Of a DNA stretch of 43,880 nt, positions 18,011-28,247 are shown piece after piece. The position numbers and the translations under genes were made by a program. Source of the stretch: a virus; the IMG/VR virus record IMGVR_UViG_3300040960_001422, positions 1 to 43,880 of that record; one strand, written 5' to 3'. The notes below the pieces were generated by a model. It had not been told where the DNA came from. It did not search any database and saw nothing but the letters and a program-made list of their open reading frames with translations. How positions within the stretch are numbered: the first letter of the stretch is position 1; every line of letters begins with the position of its first letter.

Positions 18011-18544
18011 ATGGCAACCAACAACTTCTCGTCAATTGGTGGCTTTGCGGTGGGTGCAACTGAGGTATTAAATACCGATAACGCGCTAAAAAACATCTCC
18101 GCAATGCATATGGTTAGCGATCAGTTTACTGACGCTAATAAGGATATCTATATCATGAAGAGAATTACTGATCCTAGTACCAATACATCTCAGTTGACGT
18201 TTGATGGTGGAACTGCCCAAACGTCAACAGTTGCTCCTTTGGCAAATAATACGGTTGCCTTTGTAACAGCAAGAGTTTTTGGACAAGAAACTTCCAATAA
18301 CACTTACGTTTATGCAAGTCATCATGATTTGGTTGTTGTTACGGATGGCACTGGTCTTCCATCTGTAGCATCAACTTTTCAGAATGTAGTCACCGAAAAT
18401 CTTCCTGGACAAGAAACTTGGAGTGTAACTCCAGACCCATTCCAGATTGGTGGAGCACCTTTCTTCACCTTTGAAGTTGAATCTGTATCATCATCCTCCA
18501 CTGTAAAGTGGATCGGTATCTTAGAAATCACTGTCGTATCTTAA
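18011..18544 (+). CDS. Virion structural protein (177 aa), fibre-associated
   Basis: This is a compact beta-rich protein with no Cys, no signal peptide and no catalytic motif. Recognisable segments are NNFSSIGGFAVGATEVL at the start, APLANNTVAFVTARVFGQET in the centre and TVKWIGILEITVVS at the end. Its length, the TVAFVTARV strand and its location between two giant fibres suggest a small fibre-tip, fibre-connector or decoration protein. It has its own late promoter (17983-17990) and may head the transcription unit for the 3218-residue fibre, which starts 19 bases after its stop. I do not recognise a named family. Confidence 0.7.
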   Translation: MATNNFSSIGGFAVGATEVLNTDNALKNISAMHMVSDQFTDANKDIYIMKRITDPSTNTSQLTFDGGTAQTSTVAPLANNTVAFVTARVFGQETSNNTYVYASHHDLVVVTDGTGLPSVASTFQNVVTENLPGQETWSVTPDPFQIGGAPFFTFEVESVSSSSTVKWIGILEITVVS

Positions 18545-18563
18545 GGCATCGGAGCACACATAA

Positions 18564-21500
18564 ATGAGTCTCAAAATTAATTCTGAACAGCAAAGAATTG
18601 AAGGTTCTGGTGTAGTTCCTACTGGTAGTTGGAGAAACGCTACCTACTTTAGACAAGGCACTACTATTACAGTAACTTCTGTTGGACATGGGTTCATCAG
18701 AAAGGAAGATTTGCAGGTTGACGTAACCTCTGGTGGTGCTACAAGTGGCATCTATGAAGCGACAGTAGTAGACGCAGATACTTTTACTCTCACGGACAGT
18801 GCAAGTGGTACAATTACCGCAGGTAATACTCTTTCTTACAAAGTAAGAAGATCTTTAGAAATCACTACTGATGAAAAACTGGGGATTTCTATTGGCACAG
18901 GTTCTGACGTAGATTCTGCCATTGTTATAACTAAGGACCAAGTTGGTGATATTCGTATTGGTATTAACAATACGAATCCAGAATTTGAACTCGACGTTGA
19001 AGGTCAGATCAGAACTACTCGTTCGATCATCTCCGATACTGCACAAATCATCAACCTGGATATTGGCACCATTGTCAACCCAGCACTGAATCTTCGTGCT
19101 CCCAATCTTCTTAACTATACCGACACCGACGTAACCAGTCCAGATTTCGGTACTACATTCTTCCCAACCGCAGATACTCCTCCTCTGAGCGATCAGTCGA
19201 GACGTATTGCAACCACAGACTTCGTATATAGAGTTGCCACCAACGATACGGGTGGTCGTGTATACGTATCTTCTACTATTGGTAGCGATGCAAATGATGG
19301 TCGCTCGGCAGCAAGACCAGTTGCAACTATCAAAAAAGCAGCACAAATTGCATATGGATTGCAAGCCGCAACCCCCACAGATGGCGACGAATATGTATCT
19401 ATCATCGTCTCTGGTGGTGAATACCTAGAAGATAACCCAATTACTCTTCCAAGAAACTGTTCTCTGATTGGTGATAACCTTCGTAGAGTTGTCGTTAGAC
19501 CTTTAAATGGCGACCGCCATATGGTCAAAGCGTCCAACGAGACGTATATTAATGGCGTAACTTTTAGAGATGCTCTTCAGAATCCAAACGATCCTTTCAG
19601 TGCAACTCTGTTTACTTGGAAATATGCATTTGTTTTTGACGACAAACAAAGACTTTACTACGAACCCGAGCTGGGTCAAATTCCAGCACAGCCTGGAGAA
19701 AAATTCAGAGGCGAAAACGTTCAGCAACTGACCTTTAGGGACAATACTGGTACTCAAGCAAGTGATCTTCAAATTGGGTATGCAGTATTAGGCGAGACGA
19801 GTAGAGCTACTGGTGTTGTAACAGCAGTAACTTATACTGGAGATGGATCGGTAACTCCAAGTTTTGAGTTCTTAACTGGTACAGTTACTGTACGAGTAAC
19901 TAGTGGTCAGGATGACTTATTCAGCGATACTGAAAATATTTTCTATGACGTAGATTCCCAAAGCATTGTAGAGTCTGGTGCAGGTGCTTCAAATAGCGCA
20001 GTTTTAACAGACGTAGAATCTTTACGTCCAGAACTAGAAACAATTTCCAACCAAATCTATCAGCACACTGTAGATTCTGAGATTGAGACACTCCTTCTCA
20101 ACGGTGCTACTGGAGTAAATGCAACGAGTGATCTGATTACTATCAATGGTCACCGTTTATTTACTGGTGCTGCAGTTGTATATGATAATGACGGAAACAC
20201 AAGCATCCCAGGTTTCATTAATGGAGCAACATATTATGCTCGTGTCATTACCGCAAATACGTTTGAACTCTACGATACCTTCACCAATTCCAATTTTGAT
20301 GCTGGGTCTTCCACTAAGCAAGGAAGACTTGATATCACAAACACTGGAACTGGAACTCACTATTTAACTTTCAGTAAAGTCAGTCCTGGTGCTAATGCAA
20401 TTTACATTGAAAGGCATGGTCTTACTACTGGCGAACAAGTATTCTATAGAGCATCTAAGTCAGGTGCTATCGGCAACCTTTCTGATAATGGTCAGTATGC
20501 AGTATACGCAAGAGATGTCAACTGGATTCAGTTAGCAAATACTCCAGCAGACGCAACTAATAAGAATGCATCTGGAGCGGATGCTCCTGTCCTCAGATCA
20601 ATTACATCTTCTGGTAAAGGATTCCAAAGATTTGAAAGATCTACCAGACTTTTCCCAGTAATAACAGTTGATACTTCATTAAATACCGTACAGACATACA
20701 ATGGTCCGATCATCACTCTTGCAGCTGGCTCATATCATGACTATGAGGTTGGGCAAGAAGTAAATCTATATGGTTTCCCAAGCACTGTAATAGACTTTGG
20801 TGGTTCTGCGGTATATTCTTACAGTCAGAGTTCGGATACTATTGAGTGTACTATCTCCAGTGTAGACACTGGTATTTTAGCAGCACTATGGGGAAATCTT
20901 ACTAGCCTTGGTGAATGTGGTATTAAGTTTTCGTTTACTACTGGAGGAGCTACAAGTAAGACCTATCATATTGATACCTTCGCAACGGGCAATACATTCC
21001 CATCTCTTCCTGGCAACACTGCTCTTGGTATGGGTAGAGGATCTTATGATGCTCCTTCTGGAACAGTTAGATTCTCACTGAAGGCACCAGATAGCGCAAC
21101 TAGAACTGGTACTTTTGCAGTCTTTGATAACATTGAAGATCTGAATGGTAGAAAGTATGTTACTCATAGAATTGAACGAGCTGATGGTTTCTCCCTTGCA
21201 TTTGTAGTACGAGGAAATTATTCTCTATTCAATGCCAGCTATAACGCAACTGGTGACCAGTCGGTTGTTGCTTCAAATAACTATGTTCTTGCATCTCTCT
21301 CCAACTCACCATTTACCTTTGATCGTATATCTCAAACAGATCGTTTCAGAGATGGTGCTGAGGCAATCAGAGCAAACCAAGAGTTTATTGCAGAAGAAGC
21401 ATACGCTTTTGTAAAATCTCACCATACATCTTCTAGCACTAGAGGAACTCAAATTCCTATTGGTGGTACTTCTTACTCTAGTATCTCTGCTAATACAAGA

Positions 21501-24500
21501 TCTGGTTCCTACAGTATTTCTGGAACAACTCTAACTGTAACAGTTCCACTCGGTCATGCTGCATATGCACTGCAGACATACTCCTTTACTTGGAGTGGTG
21601 CTCTCGCGGATGGAAGTTATGAAGTAGCAGATACTTCCGACTATAGAACCCTTACCGTTACTCTCGCAAACAGCAACAACGATGGAGAAACTGGAACTGT
21701 TGATTTTACAACTCCACTTCCACACGTAACTCCTGGTAGCAAGCCTCAGTCTGATCGTTATGCCGATGCATCTTCTCTGATCCTTGCCAACCGCGTAATG
21801 ATTGCCGAAATGGCAGTCGAAAGAATGGTTGCGGAAGAATCATTCACAATTCCAACTGGCAATCAATCCTGCAAGGATGACACCGTTGATTTCCTGAAAG
21901 CACTTTCATACAACCTCACTTTTGGTGGTAATGATCAAGTCTATGACGCTGCCAAATATTATGTTGATGGTGCTCACGTTGTTGGAGAAGAAGATGAATC
22001 TGTAATCGTCTTCAACTATGCTAGAGATCTCGCAATCGCAGCAATGCGTAACGAGACCTTCGATTCTGCATTCACAACTTACAACCTCGGTGGATACACT
22101 CAGGTCAAAGATGCTACAGTAACACAAGATGTTCAGAATCCATCGTGTCAAGATGTCGCATCTTCGATTACAACATTGACTGCTGTTGTTACTCAAGCAA
22201 TCGGTAGCACGGGTTCTCCTGGTAACCTTAATGGTATTGTCAGAACCTACGCAGAAGGCGATCAGCAGTGCCTGGATGACGTTCTGAAGGTCCTTAGAGC
22301 ATTCCAGCATGATCTGCGCTATACAGGCAACTCTAAGACCGCTGAGGCAGCAAATAGATATATCTCCAGTGGAGTTGTTCAATTTATTGCCAATGAGATT
22401 GACTTCTCTAGACAAGTCTTCAACAAAGCAAAAGAACTTAGTATCCTGGCAATCAGAAATGATTTAAACGTTGGGGAATTTTCTCAGATTGCTCCAGTAG
22501 CAAATGGTGCAGTAACAGTAGATCCATCTTCTCCAGAGTGTGCGAATGTTGTATCCGCTCTCACTACTAACTGGCAGATTCTGGATAATGCACTGAGTAC
22601 CTCTACTGCAGTAACTTCTATTACAACTCCAGACCCAATCATCACTGAATTGGGAGCAAGTCTTTACAGCTTCCCGCTTGCTAATACTTTCCTGGATCTT
22701 CCTGTAGTTGAGGCATCTCCATATATTCAGAACTCTTCTCTAATTTCTTTCCGTGGTGGTTCTGGTTGTGAGATTGATGGTGCTAAAGTTGCAACTCCTA
22801 ACGTTCCCCGTCCTGGTCTGAAGACAAACTCTCAGGGACAAACTGTTGCTCTTTATGATCCCCAAGGTAAATCGATGGTTGCTTCGGCATTCACGATTAT
22901 TTCTTTCGGTGGTACTGCATACAACGTTACTAATGATGGATATACACAGTTAGTCTCTGTGTTCGCAATCTTCTGTCAAGATGGTATTGTTTGCCAGTCT
23001 GGTGGATATGCATCCGTAACCAACTCTGCATCTAACTTTGGTACATACTCTCTGAGAGCAACTGGATATCGCGCTGAACCATATCCATTTGATATTGCTA
23101 CTGTTACATCTGTAGATAATGAAGAGACCCAGTTGAATAGTGGCGTCTTTACTGGTAGACAAGAGATTACTATTACAGCGCCATCTCTAACCAATGTACC
23201 AATCGAAGACTACATCATTAAATTTGATGAATTTACAAATAGTGACACTTCAATTGAAGTCATTATTTTGGAGACTGAGGTTATCAGTGGATCTCCAGGT
23301 AGTCAAATTACTGCAAAAATTACTACAAACCAGGCTTTAAATCTTACCAGACTTAGCGACAATTCAGTATTCAGTTACGCTAACGGTAATATTGCTGGGG
23401 GTGCATCTTCTCCACTGGTAGGTGCAACTGTTAAACTCCACAGACCTTCTATTGTTAACTCGTCTTCCCACACTTGGGAATACTCTGGATCTGGTAATAC
23501 CTATGCTGCTCTGCCACAAAACGGTGGCGTTGGTAGAGGATCTGCCTTTGAAGCAGCAGAAGAATCTTACGGTCAGGTCTATACTTCTGGTACTAACGAA
23601 TTCGGTGACTTCAAGGTTGGTGACTTCGTTACTATTTTCAACAGAACTGGTGCTATCAGCTTCGTTGGTACAGTTGCGATTTCCGAACTGACTTCGATTA
23701 AGATTACTGGTGGTAATATCACTATTACTGGATTCTCTGCGGATGATAACCTTGGTGGATCTTTTGCATCCGACGAACTTCTGCCAACTCAGGCTTCTGT
23801 TAGAGATTACATCTCTAATAACCTTGGTCCATATCTGAACCAACCATATTCTACTAACGCAGTTCCATCTGCTTTGGTTCAGTTGACTGCAACTGGTAAG
23901 ATTAACATCGACCAGATTCCAGCACTTCGTCCTTTCAATATCACATCCGTTGCTTCTACCCAGGAGCGTCTTGCAATTGAGGATGCCAACGCTGGTGACA
24001 TTGCGATTGAAACATCTTCGACAACATTCAACGTTGCACCTGCATCTGTCAACACAAGCACAGAAGAAATTACAATTTCTTCCCATGGATTGTCAACTGG
24101 TGATCAATTAACATACACTCAGGGAACTGCTAATATTGGTGGTCTTGCTACTGGTAACAATTACTATGTAATCTCTGTTGATGCTAGTACAATCAAGTTG
24201 GCAATATCCGAAGCAAATGCAACTGCTGGAACTGCAATTGACTTGACCTCTCAGGGAACTGGAACTCAACAATTTACTACGCAAGGTGTTGCGGTTTCGT
24301 ATATTCTTGAGAATGATTTGGATAGTCAGTTCCTGGCATTCTCGCCCAATATTGGATACTCTTTCGCAATTTCTAGTCTGGTCGTTGGTAGTTCAACTAC
24401 CGCTAGAGGTTCGGTCACAAGTTACAATGATGGTGCCGTATATCAGTATAATATCAGTAACGCTGGTTCTGGGTATACGTCTTCTTCAGAAGCACTGACA

Positions 24501-27500
24501 ATTAGTGCTCCCGATGACACTATTAATGGTGTACAAGCAGCAGCAACGGCAAATCTTCTCAATGGTTCTGTTGTAAGTGTAACTATTACAAATATTGGTA
24601 AGGGTTACTATAGTGCCCCAACTGTATCCATCAGTCCACCTGCATCAGGAACTCAAGCAGTTATTGGTGGTCTGGTAGAAGCTAGACTTGAAATTGACAT
24701 TGCAAACAACATCAAGTTTGATTCTGGAGACTTCATTCTTGATGGTTCTGGAACCAATGAAGGAACTGGAACATATACTCAGGGTGGTAATACAACCATC
24801 GTAATCACCGAAAATGGTCACGGGTTAAGCAACAGTGATCTTGTATATCTAGACTTTACTTCTGGTACTGCGCCAGATGGATTCTATACTATCACGGTAA
24901 ACAATGTTAACGAGTTCCAAGTAACAACCGCTGCAGCATCCACAACAAGTGGCAATGTCAGCAGAAAGAGAATTATCGACCTCACCAGAGTAGTCAATAC
25001 CTCTGCTTCTGACGCTGCAAACTGGACACAGTTAACATCCACAAACATTGATGCTTCTAACATCGTTGCTGGTACAATTGACCCAGAGCGTCTTGCCTCT
25101 AGAGGTGTTGCAAACTCCTTCACATTCCTGAGAGGAGATTCTTCTTATGAGTATGCTCTGCAATCTATTAGACCAGATACTGCAGATGCTATTGTTCTTA
25201 CTGGATCTCTCCAAGATAATACTTACGTTGATAGCGTAACTATCAATAATGGTGGTGCTGGATATACTCCACAGTCTGGAACTCAACTTTATCAAAACCT
25301 TCCTCTGGAAGGTGGCAGTGATGGTGTAGATCCCATCACATCTGCAGATGACAGCTGTGCAAGAGGAACCTTTACGGTTACAAATGGCGTAATTACAAAT
25401 GTCAGTATTACTGATGGCGGTTCAAGCTATGCTGCAGACTTTACGGTTACGGTTCCTTCTGAACTTGGAGCTCCATCTCAAGCAGCAAACCTTACTGCTG
25501 TCAAGGGTACAGTCAATCGTGCTTTTGGAAACATCAAGATTGACGTAAGAAAAGCAAACAATATTACTCAAAATGTAACCACCTGGGGTAACTATGGTTT
25601 AGTCAGATTCCGTAAGGATGATGCTAACCAGTCTCTGCAGAACCAAAATGTAGAAGCTGGATTTATTGTTGATAGTGATGGTAGTGTTCGTCTTGATCAA
25701 GGCGCTGGATCCAGTCTTACTGCAGAATTCATTGAAGGTCCTGGCATTAAGCTTTCTGCTGCCGCGCTCACTAATGCATCCCTGTTCACAACTGGATACT
25801 TGAACACATCGGTTCTTGATCCAAATGGTTCTTATGTTATCAACATTACTGGTAGTTCTACTAATACTGACACTTTAAATAATGAAGCAGCTGCTACACT
25901 CACCAACCCAGCTCCTTCTGGTGCAGCACACGGTCTTCAGGCACACCTCAGAAATAACAGTACAACTGGTCTTACTGATGGTGGAACTGATCATGGTGTC
26001 TTAACCTATAGAAGAAAAACTGGTACTGGTAGAGCAGTAACTCAACTTGGTTTTACAGACGGGAACAACCTTTGGATTCGTGGTGATAATGGTGGAACAT
26101 CTAGCACATATAGCAACTGGTATGAAATTTGGTCTCAAAATAATGATGGACGTGGCGATCCCAATACAGAACCAGAGGTTGCTGGAAGAGGTGTACATGC
26201 TAGTGGAGCAACTTCTGGTCCAAACTCACTCTATTTGAATGGTCAGAGTGGTCTTTGGTATCAATCTGGTCACAATGTAGGCGACAACCGTGGTCATGGT
26301 ACGATTGGTCAACAGTTCTTACCAGAAGTTCTTGGTCGTGACAGATTTGTCTTAGAAAATTTCTATGTTGCTGGATCTGGCAATAAGTTTGAACTCTATA
26401 TTCCAAACTTCCATGTTACTGCAAATTCTGGCGGAAATATTACAGCAGGCACAACATACAATCTCTTTGCAGATAGTCAAGCGATCCAAAACATCGGTTC
26501 GTTTGCTGTAGACAGTGGTGCTAATGCTGTAATAGAAGCAACTGGTAATGATGGAGCAATCTACAGTGTTGTTACTGGTACTGCAACATTCACTGCTAGT
26601 CAGACTGGTGCTGACATTGTTCTCTTTGGTCCTTCCTCTGGTGCAAGATGGACTGTAACTTCGGTCACAGAACTTTCTGCAAACTCTGCTCAAGTCTTCG
26701 CAGTTTCGGATAATGCAAACGGTCCTTTCATTGAGTTTGGTAAGACTGGAGTTTCTTCCACACCAACTCTCGACTTCCGCTCTAGTGGTTCTGCTGGTGA
26801 CTATGATGTTCGTCTGATTGCTTCTGGTGGTACATCCACAAACGGTCAAGGTACGCTCAGAATCAACGCAAACTCTCTGACTGTCAACGGTAACACTGTA
26901 TGGCATGAAGGTAATGATGGTGCTTCTTCTACTTTGGATGCTCGCTATCTCCAAGGTGCAGAACCAGCAACTGCTGCAACTCTTAATACCATCGTCAAGA
27001 GAGATGCTTCTGCTGGTATCACTGGTGCTGTTATTACAGGTACTCAAGGTACGTTTACTAACAACGCCACTTCGTTGAGTTTGGGTGATGCTAATGGCAT
27101 TACCATTGCTAAGGCTGCTACTGACGTTGCAGTAATCGCTGGTAAAGCAACTTCCAATAACGGTGGTCTGCGTTTCGGTAATGATACCAACACTTTGAAT
27201 TGGAATGGTACTCACCTGTCCTACAACAATGTTTACTTCCGTGATGGTGAACTTGGAATCGGACAATCCAATCCTGGAGCACCATTACACATTACAAATG
27301 ATGCTGTCGGTACAGCCGTTTTTGCCATTTTTGAAGATGGTGGGTCCAATCAAGGTCGCATTACTTTTGGATGCGATGGTGGATCTCCTTCCATTAGTTT
27401 TGACGATAAAGACAATGATTTTGGATGGGCTTTGGGTGTTGATGATTCAGATACTTCTTGGTTTGTCATCAAAGGATTTGATAGTCCTACAGCGGTAACT

Positions 27501-28220
27501 AATGTTAATGGACTTGGTTCTGGTGGAACTTGTAACCTGGCAATTTATGAAGATACTGGTAGATGGTTTATCAGTAAAGCAGGCACCACTGGCGCAGGTT
27601 CTAGACTTAATGTTGGTGGCAGCATTGAAACTGATACTCAGTTAATCTCTACTGTTGCAGTTGGTACTGCACCTCTACAAGTAACTTCTACTACAGTTGT
27701 TGCTAACTTGAATGCTGACCAACTTGATGGATACGAAGCAAGCAATCTTCCATATCTTGGTGGATTTGTCAACCAGTGGATTTTGGATGATGGTGGTCAA
27801 GAGAGATTCTACTTCTCTAACAACTCTCATACATACTTTAGAACTGGTAATGACTTCTTCTGGAGAAATGATTCCGACAACACAATCTCCTCTTGGGATC
27901 AAGGCGGTAGAGTTCACTTCCACGAACCAGGCAGCAACAGTATTCAGTCTACCTACAGACTTCAGGTTACTGGAGATAATGGTATCAACCTTAATGCGAC
28001 TGAAGCTCTCAGCAATGGTCAAAAGGACACTGTTCTTAGAGCAACTGGAAGTAAGCAGTGGATTGATAGTTATGGAATCTTCAAGAGAAACAGCGCAAGC
28101 ATTAGTGAGAGTATTACCGTAAGTGCAAATGATCGATGCATGTCCACAGGACCTGTAGAGGTAACTGGCGCTAATACGGTGGTAACTGTCCAATCTGGTG
28201 GCGTCTGGGTCGTCGTATAA
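18564..28220 (+). CDS. Giant tail fibre/adhesin (3218 aa) with split beta-helix
   Basis: This is the largest gene in the window. Residues about 25-95 are a GHGF-type beta module. A fibre motif (PPLSDQSRRIATTDFVYRV) precedes a pectate-lyase-like beta-helix that starts near residue 230 (VYVSSTIGSDANDGRSAARP, NCSLIGDNLRRVVVRP). The helix appears interrupted by about 1000 residues of beta modules and alpha-helical repeats. It then resumes near 1386 (SPYIQNSSLISFRGG, SMVASAFTIISFGGTAYNV). Later come SHTWEYSGSGNTYAALP, NEFGDFKVGDF, Gly-Tyr repeats (near nt 24450-24610 and 25240-25430), the T4-fibre-like VWHEGNDGASSTLDARYL (near nt 26900) and NADQLDGYEAS. The C-terminus (CMSTGPVEV, then VTVQSGGVWVVV) is the common fibre trimer cap. 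It is most likely a long, trimeric host-recognition fibre. No chaperone or autocleavage motif is evident. Confidence 0.82.
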   Translation: MSLKINSEQQRIEGSGVVPTGSWRNATYFRQGTTITVTSVGHGFIRKEDLQVDVTSGGATSGIYEATVVDADTFTLTDSASGTITAGNTLSYKVRRSLEITTDEKLGISIGTGSDVDSAIVITKDQVGDIRIGINNTNPEFELDVEGQIRTTRSIISDTAQIINLDIGTIVNPALNLRAPNLLNYTDTDVTSPDFGTTFFPTADTPPLSDQSRRIATTDFVYRVATNDTGGRVYVSSTIGSDANDGRSAARPVATIKKAAQIAYGLQAATPTDGDEYVSIIVSGGEYLEDNPITLPRNCSLIGDNLRRVVVRPLNGDRHMVKASNETYINGVTFRDALQNPNDPFSATLFTWKYAFVFDDKQRLYYEPELGQIPAQPGEKFRGENVQQLTFRDNTGTQASDLQIGYAVLGETSRATGVVTAVTYTGDGSVTPSFEFLTGTVTVRVTSGQDDLFSDTENIFYDVDSQSIVESGAGASNSAVLTDVESLRPELETISNQIYQHTVDSEIETLLLNGATGVNATSDLITINGHRLFTGAAVVYDNDGNTSIPGFINGATYYARVITANTFELYDTFTNSNFDAGSSTKQGRLDITNTGTGTHYLTFSKVSPGANAIYIERHGLTTGEQVFYRASKSGAIGNLSDNGQYAVYARDVNWIQLANTPADATNKNASGADAPVLRSITSSGKGFQRFERSTRLFPVITVDTSLNTVQTYNGPIITLAAGSYHDYEVGQEVNLYGFPSTVIDFGGSAVYSYSQSSDTIECTISSVDTGILAALWGNLTSLGECGIKFSFTTGGATSKTYHIDTFATGNTFPSLPGNTALGMGRGSYDAPSGTVRFSLKAPDSATRTGTFAVFDNIEDLNGRKYVTHRIERADGFSLAFVVRGNYSLFNASYNATGDQSVVASNNYVLASLSNSPFTFDRISQTDRFRDGAEAIRANQEFIAEEAYAFVKSHHTSSSTRGTQIPIGGTSYSSISANTRSGSYSISGTTLTVTVPLGHAAYALQTYSFTWSGALADGSYEVADTSDYRTLTVTLANSNNDGETGTVDFTTPLPHVTPGSKPQSDRYADASSLILANRVMIAEMAVERMVAEESFTIPTGNQSCKDDTVDFLKALSYNLTFGGNDQVYDAAKYYVDGAHVVGEEDESVIVFNYARDLAIAAMRNETFDSAFTTYNLGGYTQVKDATVTQDVQNPSCQDVASSITTLTAVVTQAIGSTGSPGNLNGIVRTYAEGDQQCLDDVLKVLRAFQHDLRYTGNSKTAEAANRYISSGVVQFIANEIDFSRQVFNKAKELSILAIRNDLNVGEFSQIAPVANGAVTVDPSSPECANVVSALTTNWQILDNALSTSTAVTSITTPDPIITELGASLYSFPLANTFLDLPVVEASPYIQNSSLISFRGGSGCEIDGAKVATPNVPRPGLKTNSQGQTVALYDPQGKSMVASAFTIISFGGTAYNVTNDGYTQLVSVFAIFCQDGIVCQSGGYASVTNSASNFGTYSLRATGYRAEPYPFDIATVTSVDNEETQLNSGVFTGRQEITITAPSLTNVPIEDYIIKFDEFTNSDTSIEVIILETEVISGSPGSQITAKITTNQALNLTRLSDNSVFSYANGNIAGGASSPLVGATVKLHRPSIVNSSSHTWEYSGSGNTYAALPQNGGVGRGSAFEAAEESYGQVYTSGTNEFGDFKVGDFVTIFNRTGAISFVGTVAISELTSIKITGGNITITGFSADDNLGGSFASDELLPTQASVRDYISNNLGPYLNQPYSTNAVPSALVQLTATGKINIDQIPALRPFNITSVASTQERLAIEDANAGDIAIETSSTTFNVAPASVNTSTEEITISSHGLSTGDQLTYTQGTANIGGLATGNNYYVISVDASTIKLAISEANATAGTAIDLTSQGTGTQQFTTQGVAVSYILENDLDSQFLAFSPNIGYSFAISSLVVGSSTTARGSVTSYNDGAVYQYNISNAGSGYTSSSEALTISAPDDTINGVQAAATANLLNGSVVSVTITNIGKGYYSAPTVSISPPASGTQAVIGGLVEARLEIDIANNIKFDSGDFILDGSGTNEGTGTYTQGGNTTIVITENGHGLSNSDLVYLDFTSGTAPDGFYTITVNNVNEFQVTTAAASTTSGNVSRKRIIDLTRVVNTSASDAANWTQLTSTNIDASNIVAGTIDPERLASRGVANSFTFLRGDSSYEYALQSIRPDTADAIVLTGSLQDNTYVDSVTINNGGAGYTPQSGTQLYQNLPLEGGSDGVDPITSADDSCARGTFTVTNGVITNVSITDGGSSYAADFTVTVPSELGAPSQAANLTAVKGTVNRAFGNIKIDVRKANNITQNVTTWGNYGLVRFRKDDANQSLQNQNVEAGFIVDSDGSVRLDQGAGSSLTAEFIEGPGIKLSAAALTNASLFTTGYLNTSVLDPNGSYVINITGSSTNTDTLNNEAAATLTNPAPSGAAHGLQAHLRNNSTTGLTDGGTDHGVLTYRRKTGTGRAVTQLGFTDGNNLWIRGDNGGTSSTYSNWYEIWSQNNDGRGDPNTEPEVAGRGVHASGATSGPNSLYLNGQSGLWYQSGHNVGDNRGHGTIGQQFLPEVLGRDRFVLENFYVAGSGNKFELYIPNFHVTANSGGNITAGTTYNLFADSQAIQNIGSFAVDSGANAVIEATGNDGAIYSVVTGTATFTASQTGADIVLFGPSSGARWTVTSVTELSANSAQVFAVSDNANGPFIEFGKTGVSSTPTLDFRSSGSAGDYDVRLIASGGTSTNGQGTLRINANSLTVNGNTVWHEGNDGASSTLDARYLQGAEPATAATLNTIVKRDASAGITGAVITGTQGTFTNNATSLSLGDANGITIAKAATDVAVIAGKATSNNGGLRFGNDTNTLNWNGTHLSYNNVYFRDGELGIGQSNPGAPLHITNDAVGTAVFAIFEDGGSNQGRITFGCDGGSPSISFDDKDNDFGWALGVDDSDTSWFVIKGFDSPTAVTNVNGLGSGGTCNLAIYEDTGRWFISKAGTTGAGSRLNVGGSIETDTQLISTVAVGTAPLQVTSTTVVANLNADQLDGYEASNLPYLGGFVNQWILDDGGQERFYFSNNSHTYFRTGNDFFWRNDSDNTISSWDQGGRVHFHEPGSNSIQSTYRLQVTGDNGINLNATEALSNGQKDTVLRATGSKQWIDSYGIFKRNSASISESITVSANDRCMSTGPVEVTGANTVVTVQSGGVWVVV
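21861..22605 (+). repeat. Tandem duplication of a helical domain in the 3218-aa fibre
   Basis: Two units of about 120-130 residues align. Unit 1 (from residue about 1100) runs CKDDTVDFLKALSYNL, FGGN, ARDLAIAAMRNE, then PSCQDVASSITTL. Unit 2 (from about 1233) runs CLDDVLKVLRAFQHDL, YTGN, AKELSILAIRND, then PECANVVSALTTN. Each begins with Cys-x-Asp-Asp. They are preceded by related helices (RFRDGAEAIRANQEFIAEEA, RYADASSLILANRVMIAEMA). Alpha-helical repeats are unusual inside an otherwise all-beta fibre. Confidence 0.7.
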
Positions 28221-28223
28221 ATA
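28216..28223 (+). promoter_or_regulatory. T4-type late promoter (TATAAATA)
   Basis: This is a perfect octamer overlapping the TAA stop of the 3218-residue fibre and 24 bases before the ATG of the first of three tandem adhesins. It probably drives those adhesins as one unit, since the next two genes have no gap for another promoter. Confidence 0.65.
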
Positions 28224-28247
28224 CTACACGGAAAACCTTAAAGAATT

